Shown: positions 1 through 6,292, numbered from the stretch's first letter. The stretch is 15,145 nucleotides of DNA from Myxococcales bacterium (GCA_020354595.1 CP070650.1:1874957-1890101); one strand, 5' to 3'. The notes: generated by a model not told the origin, from the letters alone. A program made the numbers and translations.

Positions 1-1
1 G

Positions 2-199
2 CCGGTCACGGTCGATCCTTTCATGCCCGTGATGTGGGGCAAGAAACAGATCGCGAACTTTCTCACCGAGGCAGGCCCCGGCCTGGGCACCTGGTACGTG
101 GCGATATTCGCGACGGGACTGACACTGTTGCTGCTGGCGCACCTCATCATCGGGCGCCGGCAGCACGTGAAAGAGGCGGCGGCGCCAGCCGCAGCCTAG
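2..199 (+). CDS. C-terminal end of an integral membrane protein (partial)
   Basis: Only the last 65 codons are inside the window, read in the frame that starts at base 2 and ends at TAG 197-199. The peptide begins PVTVDPFMPVMWGKKQIANF, then has one clear hydrophobic segment (about residues 33-52, from TWYVAIFATG to AHLIIG), followed by a short basic and alanine-rich cytoplasmic-looking tail (GRRQHVKEAAAPAAA). One final transmembrane helix with a positively charged tail is what the end of a multi-spanning transporter, for example an MFS-type carrier, usually looks like. The family cannot be fixed from this fragment. A hairpin follows directly at 203-219, so this is probably the last gene of its transcription unit. 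Confidence 0.7.
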   Translation, partial: PVTVDPFMPVMWGKKQIANFLTEAGPGLGTWYVAIFATGLTLLLLAHLIIGRRQHVKEAAAPAAA

Positions 200-202
200 A
201 TA

Positions 203-219
203 CTGGAGCCTAGCTCCAG
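203..219 (+). terminator. Hairpin after the first gene, possible terminator
   Basis: CTGGAGC-CTA-GCTCCAG is a perfect 7-bp stem with a 3-nt loop, starting 3 nt after the stop codon of the upstream gene. No T-run follows, so an intrinsic terminator is not certain; it may instead be an mRNA-stabilising 3' hairpin. The next gene starts only 31 nt further on. Confidence 0.5.
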
Positions 220-250
220 GGCCTGACACACTTGTCGTTCCAGGGCCCCC

Positions 251-1726
251 ATGGAACCCAGGCTGAACACATTCATCGTCTCCGACATGCACCTCACCGA
301 GGCGCACGAGCCGGACGAGGTGCGTCCGCTCTGGATGGCTTACAAACGCCGCGAGTTCTTCATCGACGAGGATTTCGCCGCCTTTGTGGAGCACATCGAG
401 AGGAAGGCCGACGGTCCGATCGAGCTGGTCCTCAACGGCGACATTTTCGATTTCGACAGCGTCACGTCGACGCCGAGCAAAGACCACCACGTCGAGTGGC
501 TGGAGCGGACACGCGGGCTCAATAGCGAGGAGTGGAAGAGCCAGTTCAAGATGAAGGTCATCATCGACGATCATCCGCGCTTCTTCGAAGCATTGGGTCA
601 GTTCGTCGCCAGAGGGCATCGCGCCGTGTTCATCGTCGGCAATCACGACGTGGAGCTCTATTGGACCTCCGTTCAACGGATGCTCTGCGATGCGCTCGGA
701 GCGCCTTTTCCCGCGAGCATCGGTGAGGAGGAAGAAGACGAGCCTGTCGTATTCTGTAATTGGTTCTACTTGAGCGGTGGGGACACGTACGTGAGCCATG
801 GGCATCAGTACGATCCGAACTGCGTCGTTCGCGATCCGATCGACCCGCTAATCGAGGTTCGTGGCAAGCCGCGTGTGCGCGTTCCATTCGGCGACTTAGC
901 GGCGCGCTACATGCTCAACGGCATGGGGTACTTCAACCCGCATCAGTCCGAAAACTACATCATGAGCGCAGCTTCGTACCTACGGTTCTTCTTTCGCTAC
1001 ATGTTGCGAACGCAGCCGTTGCTGATCTGGACCTGGTTCTGGGGTGCCTACGCCACCCTGTGGGTGTCCTTGCGCACCCACTGGCTGCCACCCATGCGGG
1101 ATCCATTGCTCGTAGACGACAAGGTGCGCTCGATCGCGGCGCGCTCGCAGGCCACACCGTCGATGGTGCGAAAGCTCAACGCTCTCCACATCCCCTCGGC
1201 GACCAACAACCCATTTCGCATCGCCAGGGAGCTTTGGCTCGACCGGGCGTTCTTCTTGCTCATCGCCCTGTTCCTGGCCTGGCAAGTCGTGCTCCACATC
1301 AACATCGCGTGGCCGATCAGCCCCCTCTGGGTCTTCGTGCCCGCCTTGATCTTCATGCTTCCCTATCTGGCCTATGCGTCCTCGGTGCGGCCGACGGTGT
1401 TTCAAACCCCGCTACTCACGAAGCGTCGCGCAGAGTTGATTTTCAAGATCACAGGGGCCGAGCGCGTCGTATTTGGGCATACCCACCAGCCCATGTGCGA
1501 GCAGGTCGGGCCCGTCACCCTTTACAATGGTGGCTTCTGGTCCAAGGCCTTCGCCGACCCGGAGTGCACCATCCCTCTCGGCGAACAGACCTTCGTATGG
1601 ATTCGGCCTGGAACCGACGGTCGAGGTCGAACCGCCGAGCTCTGCGAGTGGAAGGCGGCCGAGGAAACCCCCGTAAGAGCCCTGTGCACCGAGCCGGTGC
1701 GCGGCCCTGAAATGCAGCCTGCTTGA
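251..1726 (+). CDS. Calcineurin-like metallophosphoesterase with membrane helices
   Basis: Predicted dimetal phosphoesterase of 491 aa. All signature blocks are visible: D12-x-H14 (SDMH), GDIFD at 63-67, GNHD at 130-133, a GHQYD block at 184-188 and GHTH at 409-412. These residues ligate two metal ions in the calcineurin-like superfamily, which includes the UDP-2,3-diacylglucosamine hydrolases LpxH/LpxI-type and many nucleotide phosphatases. Unusually, about 220 residues separate the SHGH block from the last GHTH block, and they contain hydrophobic segments near 251-275, 333-352 and 356-377, so the catalytic fold appears to be split by a membrane-embedded insert. Soluble LpxH is about half this length. 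The start at ATG 251 has no strong ribosome binding site, but the DxH motif lies 12 residues in, so little can be missing. The substrate is unknown; a membrane lipid or lipid-linked phosphate is my inference. Confidence 0.85.
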   Translation: MEPRLNTFIVSDMHLTEAHEPDEVRPLWMAYKRREFFIDEDFAAFVEHIERKADGPIELVLNGDIFDFDSVTSTPSKDHHVEWLERTRGLNSEEWKSQFKMKVIIDDHPRFFEALGQFVARGHRAVFIVGNHDVELYWTSVQRMLCDALGAPFPASIGEEEEDEPVVFCNWFYLSGGDTYVSHGHQYDPNCVVRDPIDPLIEVRGKPRVRVPFGDLAARYMLNGMGYFNPHQSENYIMSAASYLRFFFRYMLRTQPLLIWTWFWGAYATLWVSLRTHWLPPMRDPLLVDDKVRSIAARSQATPSMVRKLNALHIPSATNNPFRIARELWLDRAFFLLIALFLAWQVVLHINIAWPISPLWVFVPALIFMLPYLAYASSVRPTVFQTPLLTKRRAELIFKITGAERVVFGHTHQPMCEQVGPVTLYNGGFWSKAFADPECTIPLGEQTFVWIRPGTDGRGRTAELCEWKAAEETPVRALCTEPVRGPEMQPA

Positions 1727-1749
1727 TCGCCCCCGAACGGGGACATGTG

Positions 1750-1763
1750 ACTGATCCGTCAGT
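1750..1763. promoter_or_regulatory. Short palindrome upstream of hydrolase gene, possible operator
   Basis: ACTGA-TCCG-TCAGT is a 5-bp inverted repeat with a 4-nt centre, in the 88-nt gap between the phosphoesterase stop and the hydrolase start. The layout resembles TetR-family operators, but no convincing -35/-10 pair surrounds it and no second copy was noticed. It could equally be a weak transcript hairpin. Confidence 0.25.
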
Positions 1764-1814
1764 TTAAGGTCGACAGCGAGGTCCTTGGCGTTAGATGCTG
1801 ACCAGGGATCCCCG

Positions 1815-2702
1815 ATGAAAGCTTCCATTCACGAGGAGCGTGTCGTCTTTCGAGTCGACTCCGCCGACGTCGTCGGCATGATTCGCATGCCGCTAGGTGC
1901 GCATGCTTCGGCTGCGCTCGTCTTTGCAGGTCCATTGACCAGCGTGAAGGAGCAGGCCACCGGCAACTACGCGGTCGCGATGGCCGCGCGCGGCTTCGTA
2001 ACGCTGACATTCGACCATCGGCACTTCGGAGAGAGCGATGGCCTTCCGCGTCAGTACGAGCATCCCGGTCGCAAGGTCGAGGACTTTCGCTCGGCGTTTG
2101 GTTTCCTAGGGAGCAGGCCAGAGGTCGACTCGGACAGAATCGGCGCGGTCGGCATTTGCGCCGGCGCGGGGTATCTCGCTCCAGCGGTCGCGGGCGACGA
2201 TCGCGTGAAAGCATGGGGAACGGTAGCCGGCTTTTTCCACGATGCGGGGCAACAACGCGAGTGGATGGGCGTCGACTACGAGTCGGCACTCGAGCGCGCC
2301 ACCGCCGCCCGGGAGCAATACGAAGACACCGGCGAGCTCGAGGTCATTCCAGCGGTCGGGGAGGGCGAAGTGGCCATGCCACTGGCGGAGGCGTTCGAAT
2401 ACTACGGAACGGAACGCGGTCGCATGCCGAATTACGTCAACGAGTTTGCGCTCATGTCTCGCGAGCACACGATCCCCTGGGATGCGCAGGCGGCGGCGTA
2501 TGACATCACCGTTCCGACCTTGGTCGTTCACTCCGAAAGCGCGCTTGCCCCGGCTCTGGCGAAGAAGTTCTTTGCCTCTCTCAGCGGTTTGAAAGAGCAG
2601 ATCTGGGTAGAGTCGAAGGGTCACATCGATTTCTACGACGAGCCCGAGCGCATCGGAACCGCCGCCGATCACTTGACCCGTCATTTTCGGGCTCATTTGT
2701 AG
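1815..2702 (+). CDS. Alpha/beta hydrolase with Cys nucleophile elbow (dienelactone hydrolase-like)
   Basis: 295-aa alpha/beta hydrolase. The nucleophile elbow is GICAGAGY (113-120), which places Cys115 where most relatives have Ser; dienelactone hydrolases and a group of uncharacterised bacterial hydrolases share this Cys. The other likely triad members are His270 (SKGHIDFYDEP) and an acidic residue in the VVHSESALAP segment, where Glu241 occupies the usual Asp position. The DHRHFGES motif at 67-74 is typical of the fold after strand 4. No signal peptide is visible, so it should be cytoplasmic. I prefer ATG 1815, preceded by AGGGA at a workable distance, over an upstream TTG at 1785 that would add ten residues with no family character. 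The gene lies between a phosphoesterase and an acyl-CoA thioesterase on the same strand, 54 nt before the latter. The substrate is unknown; esters, thioesters or lactones are possible. Confidence 0.8.
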   Translation: MKASIHEERVVFRVDSADVVGMIRMPLGAHASAALVFAGPLTSVKEQATGNYAVAMAARGFVTLTFDHRHFGESDGLPRQYEHPGRKVEDFRSAFGFLGSRPEVDSDRIGAVGICAGAGYLAPAVAGDDRVKAWGTVAGFFHDAGQQREWMGVDYESALERATAAREQYEDTGELEVIPAVGEGEVAMPLAEAFEYYGTERGRMPNYVNEFALMSREHTIPWDAQAAAYDITVPTLVVHSESALAPALAKKFFASLSGLKEQIWVESKGHIDFYDEPERIGTAADHLTRHFRAHL

Positions 2703-2756
2703 GGAGTCGGTCGTTCGCGGTCTGCGTTTTGCACTCTGCGGGTTAGGATTGCCTGC

Positions 2757-3182
2757 GTGACAGCGCCGTTCATCCACACGATGCGGGTTCGGTTCCGGGA
2801 TACCGACTCGCAGGGACACGTTTACTTCGGCAACTACCTCGAGTTCTGCGATGAGGCGTATAGCGCCTACATGCGAGCGATGGGGCTACCATGGCAGGAG
2901 ATGGTCAAGAGCGGGGCCGACATGTTCTACGCGAGTGCAACTTGCGACTATCTCGGAAGTGCGAAGTTCGAAGACAGGATTCACATCGAGGCGCGCATCG
3001 CCAACATCGGCAACACGAGCGTCACCAGCGAGTTCGTGATCCGCAACGAGGCGAATGAGATGCTTGCGAAGGCCACGCTCACCAGTGTGTGCGTCGATCC
3101 CAAGACTCGCGAGAAGATGCGAGTGCCCGACGTGTTCCGAGCCGCTGCTGCGGCCTTCGAGGGAGCTGGCCCGGATGAGTGA
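2757..3182 (+). CDS. Hotdog-fold acyl-CoA thioesterase (4HBT/YbgC family)
   Basis: 141-aa single hotdog domain, the usual length for the 4-hydroxybenzoyl-CoA thioesterase family. The N-terminal signature RDTDSQGHVYFGNYLEF (14-30) is diagnostic: Asp17 aligns with the catalytic Asp of the Pseudomonas 4HBT enzyme and GHV(Y/N) with its oxyanion turn. These enzymes hydrolyse aromatic or fatty acyl-CoA thioesters in the cytoplasm as dimers or tetramers. The start is GTG 2757, chosen because TAGGA at 2744-2748 sits 8 nt upstream and the motif lies at the expected distance from the N-terminus. Together with the preceding hydrolase (54-nt gap) and the acyl-CoA ligase at the right edge, it supports acyl-CoA metabolism in this neighbourhood. 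The chain-length or aromatic specificity cannot be read from the sequence. Confidence 0.9.
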   Translation: MTAPFIHTMRVRFRDTDSQGHVYFGNYLEFCDEAYSAYMRAMGLPWQEMVKSGADMFYASATCDYLGSAKFEDRIHIEARIANIGNTSVTSEFVIRNEANEMLAKATLTSVCVDPKTREKMRVPDVFRAAAAAFEGAGPDE

Positions 3183-3265
3183 ACGCTGGCGGGTTCGCGC
3201 CGCCTGGTGGACTGCATGGTCGATGCCGATTGCAGGGAGCAATGGAGCTGTCAGCCGTTCACCGA

Positions 3266-3320
3266 AGCCGGGACGAACGGGGGAAGCACGAAAACGGTCT
3301 GCCTCGGGTCCGTCCCGGCT
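3266..3320. terminator. Long-loop inverted repeat between convergent genes
   Basis: AGCCGGGACG (3266-3275) and CGTCCCGGCT (3311-3320) are a perfect 10-bp inverted repeat with a 35-nt loop. It sits in the 157-nt gap between the thioesterase stop and the end of the leftward operon, where a bidirectional terminator is expected. There is no T-tract and the loop is long, so the role is tentative. Nothing else was recognised in this gap. Confidence 0.4.
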
Positions 3321-3339
3321 CCGTGACGGCGAAGCCCAC

Positions 3340-3534
3340 TCAAAATGCGATTCCGTTCAGGGCGTGGCGGAGCATCACGCGGTCTGGGGTCGCGAACCCC
3401 TCGTAGAGCGCGACCACCACGCCGACCACGGCCTCCCAAGGGGAGATCGTGAAGGAGGCATCAGGCCACTTGATCGAGTCGGCGATGTCGTTGATGTAGT
3501 TAGCGAACTGCGGGTCTCGGGTCTGTGTAGTCAT
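3340..3534 (-). CDS. Small protein of unknown function (64 aa), third gene of tetR operon
   Basis: 64-aa protein beginning MTTQTRDPQFANYINDIADS and ending LRHALNGIAF. I do not recognise the family. ATG 3534 is preceded on its strand by AAAGGAAAG, a good ribosome binding site; a longer reading from 3597 would overlap the end of the upstream hydrolase and adds an Arg-rich stretch that looks non-coding. The sequence has an acidic amphipathic N-terminal half, then SPWEAVVGVVVALYEGF (about 33-49), which is moderately hydrophobic but broken by charges, so more likely a packed helix than a transmembrane segment. There are no cysteines. It lies 31 nt after the hydrolase stop and is therefore probably co-transcribed with tetR and the hydrolase. 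A partner or accessory role for that hydrolase is only an inference from position. Confidence 0.65.
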   Translation of the reverse strand: MTTQTRDPQFANYINDIADSIKWPDASFTISPWEAVVGVVVALYEGFATPDRVMLRHALNGIAF

Positions 3535-3565
3535 CGGTCTTTCCTTTCTGTCGGTGGTTCTTTCG

Positions 3566-4462
3566 TCAGGCCGCGTTCTTCTGCTGCTCCTCAGCATCGA
3601 CGAAGCTCACGGCGGCATCTCTCACGGTTTCGTCACGAAGGATTCGTTGGTGTCCGAGGCCTCTGGTGATGATCAGCTCGGCTCCCGGCCACGCTTGGGC
3701 GATGCCCCGGCCGATTTGGAATGGGACTTCCTTGTCGTCGCGGTCGTGGATTACGAGCAAGGGAATCCGCATCGTCGGAGCGATCGCGAAGGCCTGCATC
3801 TCCTCCATCGGGACACCGAGGCGGCTTTCCACGCGCGCCTTCACGCGCGTGCGCACGTCGTCGTTGACTCCGAGCGCGCCGCCGAAGATCTTGAGGAACT
3901 CGCGGGGGTCGGCGGGTGGCGAGATGAAGACGGCGCGCTCGACCTGAAGACCGTACGCGAGCGCAAAAGTCGTCGCCGCGCCGCCCAGCGAGTGCGCGAT
4001 CACCCCATAGACGCCGCCGAGCTCGTCCACCACCTGGCGGATGCAGTTGGCGAATTCGGGGAGGGAGCTCTGCTTGCCGACGGAGTCGCCGTGGCCGATG
4101 GCGTCGAACGCCACGACGCGGTAGCCGCGCGCGACGAGCGGCCCGACCATCGCTCCGAGCTGAGTGGCCCGGCCGTTCCAGCCATGGATCAGAAGAACGG
4201 TCGGGCCCTCGCCCCAGGACCAGAGTTGCATGCCGGCGACGCGCCAGCCCGTGGCGCTCTGCAGGATGTCGCGCTCACCAAGCCGCGGTGCCGAGCGGCG
4301 GGTCGTGCGGAAGAGGCGTGCGACGACTGCGGAGGTGATGCCCGGCGCGACTCGGCTGGCGTTGGAGAACCCGGTTTGAACCCAAGCGGGCGCGCTTCTT
4401 TGAATACGAACGTTCGTGCTTTTTTGTGGTTCGATCAATCCGTGTGCGGCGGCCGTAGTCAT
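3566..4462 (-). CDS. Alpha/beta hydrolase, TetR-controlled
   Basis: 298-aa classical alpha/beta hydrolase. The oxyanion-hole HGW is at 93-95 (LLIHGWNG), the nucleophile Ser158 is in AHSLGG (156-161), the acid is Asp242 or Asp243 (IHDRDDKEVP), and the catalytic His271 is in GLGHQRIL. The FDAIGHGDS block (119-127) is typical of the esterase/epoxide hydrolase-type fold. About 85 residues precede the core, longer than in minimal family members. ATG 4462 is supported by GAGGAG 7 nt upstream and lies 11 nt after the tetR stop, so the two genes are very likely translated from one mRNA. A perfect copy of the presumed TetR operator lies inside codons 15-19 (4406-4417). No signal peptide is evident; the enzyme is probably cytoplasmic. 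The substrate is unknown, but it may be related to the ligand sensed by the regulator. Confidence 0.88.
   Translation of the reverse strand: MTTAAAHGLIEPQKSTNVRIQRSAPAWVQTGFSNASRVAPGITSAVVARLFRTTRRSAPRLGERDILQSATGWRVAGMQLWSWGEGPTVLLIHGWNGRATQLGAMVGPLVARGYRVVAFDAIGHGDSVGKQSSLPEFANCIRQVVDELGGVYGVIAHSLGGAATTFALAYGLQVERAVFISPPADPREFLKIFGGALGVNDDVRTRVKARVESRLGVPMEEMQAFAIAPTMRIPLLVIHDRDDKEVPFQIGRGIAQAWPGAELIITRGLGHQRILRDETVRDAAVSFVDAEEQQKNAA
4406..4417. promoter_or_regulatory. Intragenic second copy of the TetR operator
   Basis: ACGAACGTTCGT is a perfect 12-bp palindrome. On the minus strand the surrounding 16 bases, AGCACGAACGTTCGTA (4420-4405), match the promoter operator AGCACGAACGGTCGTA at 15 of 16 positions. 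It overlaps codons 15-19 of the hydrolase gene, about 50 bp after its start codon. No -35/-10 pair with standard spacing surrounds it, so a role as transcriptional roadblock or looping site is more likely than as a second promoter operator. Confidence 0.65.
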
Positions 4463-4473
4463 CGTGATTCTCC

Positions 4474-5058
4474 TCAGTGCGCGCGTTCCAGCAGCGCTTC
4501 GAAGGCCTTGCGGGCGTGTTTTTCTGAGTTGGGATCGCCCAGCAGGCGTCCGAAATGAGGATGGGCCCCCGTGATCGAGCTGAGCTCGAACACGAACTGG
4601 TCGATGTCCAAGTCCTTCCGGAATTCGCCGGTGTCGATCGCCATCTGCGCCGAACGCGCGAACATGTCGCGTTGGTCGCGTAGGACCGCCACCAGATAAT
4701 CACGGGCGGGGCCGGGCTGGTCGTCTAGCTCAGCGGCGACGGCGTGAAAGATGCAACCGCCTGGGAGGCTTTCCTCCCAGTCCTTCAGTGTGAGCTCGAA
4801 AAGTGCTCGAAGACGGGCCTCACCCCTAGGCTTATTGAACGCCGGTGTGACGACGACCTCGATGTAGCGCTGCCGGGCCTCCTCGAGGACCTGCAGCTGC
4901 AGCTGCTCCTTCGACTTGAAATGGGCGAAGAGCCCGCTCTTGCTCATCCCCGTCGCGTTTGCGAGGGCCCCAATCGTGAGCTTCTCTAGCCCGACGGTGC
5001 TGACCAGCTCGAGTGCTTGGTCGACGATGGCTCGCTTGGTTTCTTCGCCTTTGCTCAT
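4474..5058 (-). CDS. TetR-family transcriptional regulator
   Basis: 194 aa, the typical TetR length. The N-terminal helix-turn-helix is clear: LTIGALANATGMSKSGLFAHF (27-47) followed by KSKEQLQLQVLEEA, with recognition-helix residues around SKSGLFAHF. The C-terminal ligand domain contains GGCIFHAVAAELDDQPG, a block common in a large bacterial TetR subgroup. The protein should act as a dimeric repressor released by a small ligand. It is the first gene of a leftward unit with an alpha/beta hydrolase 11 nt downstream and a 64-aa protein after that. Its own promoter (5065-5092) carries a TetR-type palindrome between the -35 and -10 boxes, the standard design for autorepression. ATG 5058 is 6 nt after the -10 box, which predicts a leaderless transcript; no normally spaced Shine-Dalgarno is visible. 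The ligand is unknown. Confidence 0.93.
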   Translation of the reverse strand: MSKGEETKRAIVDQALELVSTVGLEKLTIGALANATGMSKSGLFAHFKSKEQLQLQVLEEARQRYIEVVVTPAFNKPRGEARLRALFELTLKDWEESLPGGCIFHAVAAELDDQPGPARDYLVAVLRDQRDMFARSAQMAIDTGEFRKDLDIDQFVFELSSITGAHPHFGRLLGDPNSEKHARKAFEALLERAH

Positions 5059-5064
5059 AACCTG

Positions 5065-5092
5065 AGAATAGTACGACCGTTCGTGCTGTCAA
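5065..5092 (-). promoter_or_regulatory. tetR operon promoter
   Basis: On the minus strand a perfect -35 TTGACA (5092-5087) is followed by a 16-bp spacer and TATTCT (5070-5065, 4 of 6 to the -10 consensus). Only 6 nt (CAGGTT) separate the -10 box from ATG 5058, so the expected +1 is the A of the start codon and the mRNA would be leaderless. The 16-bp spacer is almost wholly occupied by the palindromic operator. Confidence 0.75.
5073..5084. promoter_or_regulatory. Presumed TetR operator within the tetR promoter
   Basis: ACGACCGTTCGT (plus strand) is a 12-bp palindrome with one mismatched pair. Its centre (5078.5) is exactly the centre of the -35/-10 spacer, so a bound repressor would block RNA polymerase. 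A closely matching copy at 4406-4417 supports it being a real binding site. Assignment to the adjacent TetR protein is inferred from position. Confidence 0.7.
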
Positions 5093-5137
5093 CGGAAAAA
5101 ATGCAGAATTCGTCATTCAATAATGATTTCAGGGGTT

Positions 5138-5637
5138 TCACTTGCAGGAGGAGACGGCGGAGCCGGGAACGATCTGCGCCGGGAAGTAGCCTGCCGGGTC
5201 GGTGAAGAGCAGTGACACGCTTTGCGCATCCGCGGCGAAGTCCCCCTGAATCCTCAAGCGATAACGAGGCACGCCGTCCATGCCCACCGGAAGGTCGAAC
5301 TCGCCGCCGCTGACCGTCAGCAGGAACCACACGTCGGACGGCGAGCCGAATCGTAAGGAGACGCACCGTACGTCCAATTGGTTCGCTTCGAGTGGGTAGA
5401 CCTCATCGAGGCTCAATAGCTCTCGGTCGATCGCGATGCCGATCAGCGTGGAGGTGACGCTCTTCGTGGCTGACGCGATGTCGTGGGGCTGCAGACCGGG
5501 ATACGGACAGAAGTACGCGTCGACGATAAGCACCACATCGCGGATGATCTACTCGCTTTGGATTTGCAACTCGAGCACCCCAAGCCGAACGGTGCCAGCG
5601 AAAGAACCAACCACGAACCGCGCTGTGCCAGGGCCAT
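5138..5637 (-). pseudogene. Decayed serine beta-lactamase-like hydrolase
   Basis: A 132-aa open frame (5536-5138) opens with VVLIVDAYFCPYPG, then HDIASATKSVTSTLIGIAID. This is the SxxK region of class C beta-lactamase/penicillin-binding-protein-like serine hydrolases, with SATK as the catalytic Ser/Lys pair. Directly after LLSLDEV the sequence changes to a beta-strand-rich stretch ending GSAVSSCK that resembles a C-terminal accessory domain. The Tyr-x-Asn and KTG/HTG blocks and some 200 or more residues of the core are missing, as expected of an internal deletion. Upstream in the same frame is TAG at 5549-5551, preceded by IIRD-coding triplets on the gene side. In another frame a possible start at 5637 reads MALAQRGSWLVLSL then GLGCSSC, which looks like a lipoprotein signal peptide, so the original start is probably frameshifted away. 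The gene lacks an intact active site and is probably not functional. Confidence 0.65.
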
Positions 5638-5696
5638 GGTTCGAGGACCTAGGGGCGCGCCGCGAAGAAGTCTACGCACCGCGTTTTTCAAAGCAT

Positions 5697-5725
5697 TTGG
5701 CAAAAACCGGCGCCTCGTCTAAACA
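5697..5725 (+). promoter_or_regulatory. Weak candidate promoter for the DUF2141 gene
   Basis: TTGGCA (5697-5702, 5 of 6 to consensus) and TAAACA (5720-5725, about half-matching) are separated by 17 bp and lie about 70 nt before the preferred start at 5798. The region is less GC-rich than its surroundings. The -10 match is poor, so this is a suggestion only. Confidence 0.3.
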
Positions 5726-5797
5726 TTTGCGGCAAGCCTGCGTCAAAACGGCATGAAGATGGCCCGGCGCGGAAGATCGGAATCCGGAGAGCATTGG

Positions 5798-6280
5798 ATG
5801 GTTTGGAATAGGGTGGCGGGCGCGGCGTTGATCGCAGCGCTGGTGTTCGGCTCATGGACGCTATCGCTTTCAACTGAAGCACAGGTCGATAACGATCCCG
5901 CCGCCAACAACACGCTCACGCTGGCGATAACCGGGATTCAGAAGGCCGACGGCCGAATGGCCTGCGCGCTCTTCTGGGAGAACAAGGGCTTTCCGCGAAA
6001 GCATCGCCGTGCGCTGCGCCGCACCTGGGTCGATGTCAAAGGCAATACGGTGAAATGCGTATTCAAGCGTGCGGGGCTCGGCGAATACGCGGCCTCCGTC
6101 TTCCTCGATCTGAACCGGAACGGAAAGCTCGACACCAACGCCATTGGGAGTCCCTCCGAACCGTGGGGGGTTTCGCAGAACGCCAAGTCGAAGCGGTTTG
6201 GTCCACCGCTCTACAAGGACGCGAAGTTTAATTATCAGGGCGGCGCCGTAACGATACCGATTGAGCTCGTCTACGAGTGA
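5798..6280 (+). CDS. Secreted DUF2141 family protein
   Basis: 160 aa from the preferred start. The N-terminus MVWNRVAGAALIAALVFGSW is a canonical Sec signal peptide, with likely cleavage near STEA-Q, so the mature protein is periplasmic or exported. The mature part has the DUF2141 hallmarks: DGRMACALFW early, then the conserved AASVFLDLNRNGKLDTNAIG and the following PSEPWGVSQNA, ending with a beta-rich PIELVYE. DLNxNGKLD is Asp/Asn-rich and could bind calcium. The family's biochemical function is not established. I chose ATG 5798 because GGAG (5786-5789) lies 8 nt upstream and this start begins the signal peptide directly; an upstream ATG at 5753 would add 15 polar residues without a ribosome binding site. 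It stands alone on the plus strand, ending 27 nt from the convergent sulfur operon. Confidence 0.87.
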   Translation: MVWNRVAGAALIAALVFGSWTLSLSTEAQVDNDPAANNTLTLAITGIQKADGRMACALFWENKGFPRKHRRALRRTWVDVKGNTVKCVFKRAGLGEYAASVFLDLNRNGKLDTNAIGSPSEPWGVSQNAKSKRFGPPLYKDAKFNYQGGAVTIPIELVYE

Positions 6281-6292
6281 CTCGAGGGCGCA

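Noticed and set aside
215..247. Direct repeat TCCAGGGCC at 215-223 and 239-247
   Set aside because: Nine bases in GC-rich DNA, with one copy sharing the arm of a hairpin; probably chance.
760..1710. 316-codon frame inside the metallophosphoesterase
   Set aside because: Arg/His-rich translation in an alternate frame; the metallophosphoesterase frame contains all the metal motifs.
3175..3669. Possible gene starting with ATGA overlap at the thioesterase stop
   Set aside because: The overlap looks attractive, but the translation is low in family character, Arg-rich, and most of it is antisense to the small protein and hydrolase.
3554..4558. 334-codon plus-strand open frame
   Set aside because: It lies opposite the TetR-controlled hydrolase with its full catalytic motifs; the translation looks random and charged.
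5113..5126. Small palindrome TCATT-CAAT-AATGA upstream of the tetR promoter
   Set aside because: A 5-bp AT-rich stem with no promoter boxes of its own; it lies just beyond the decayed hydrolase and upstream of the -35, so no role can be supported.
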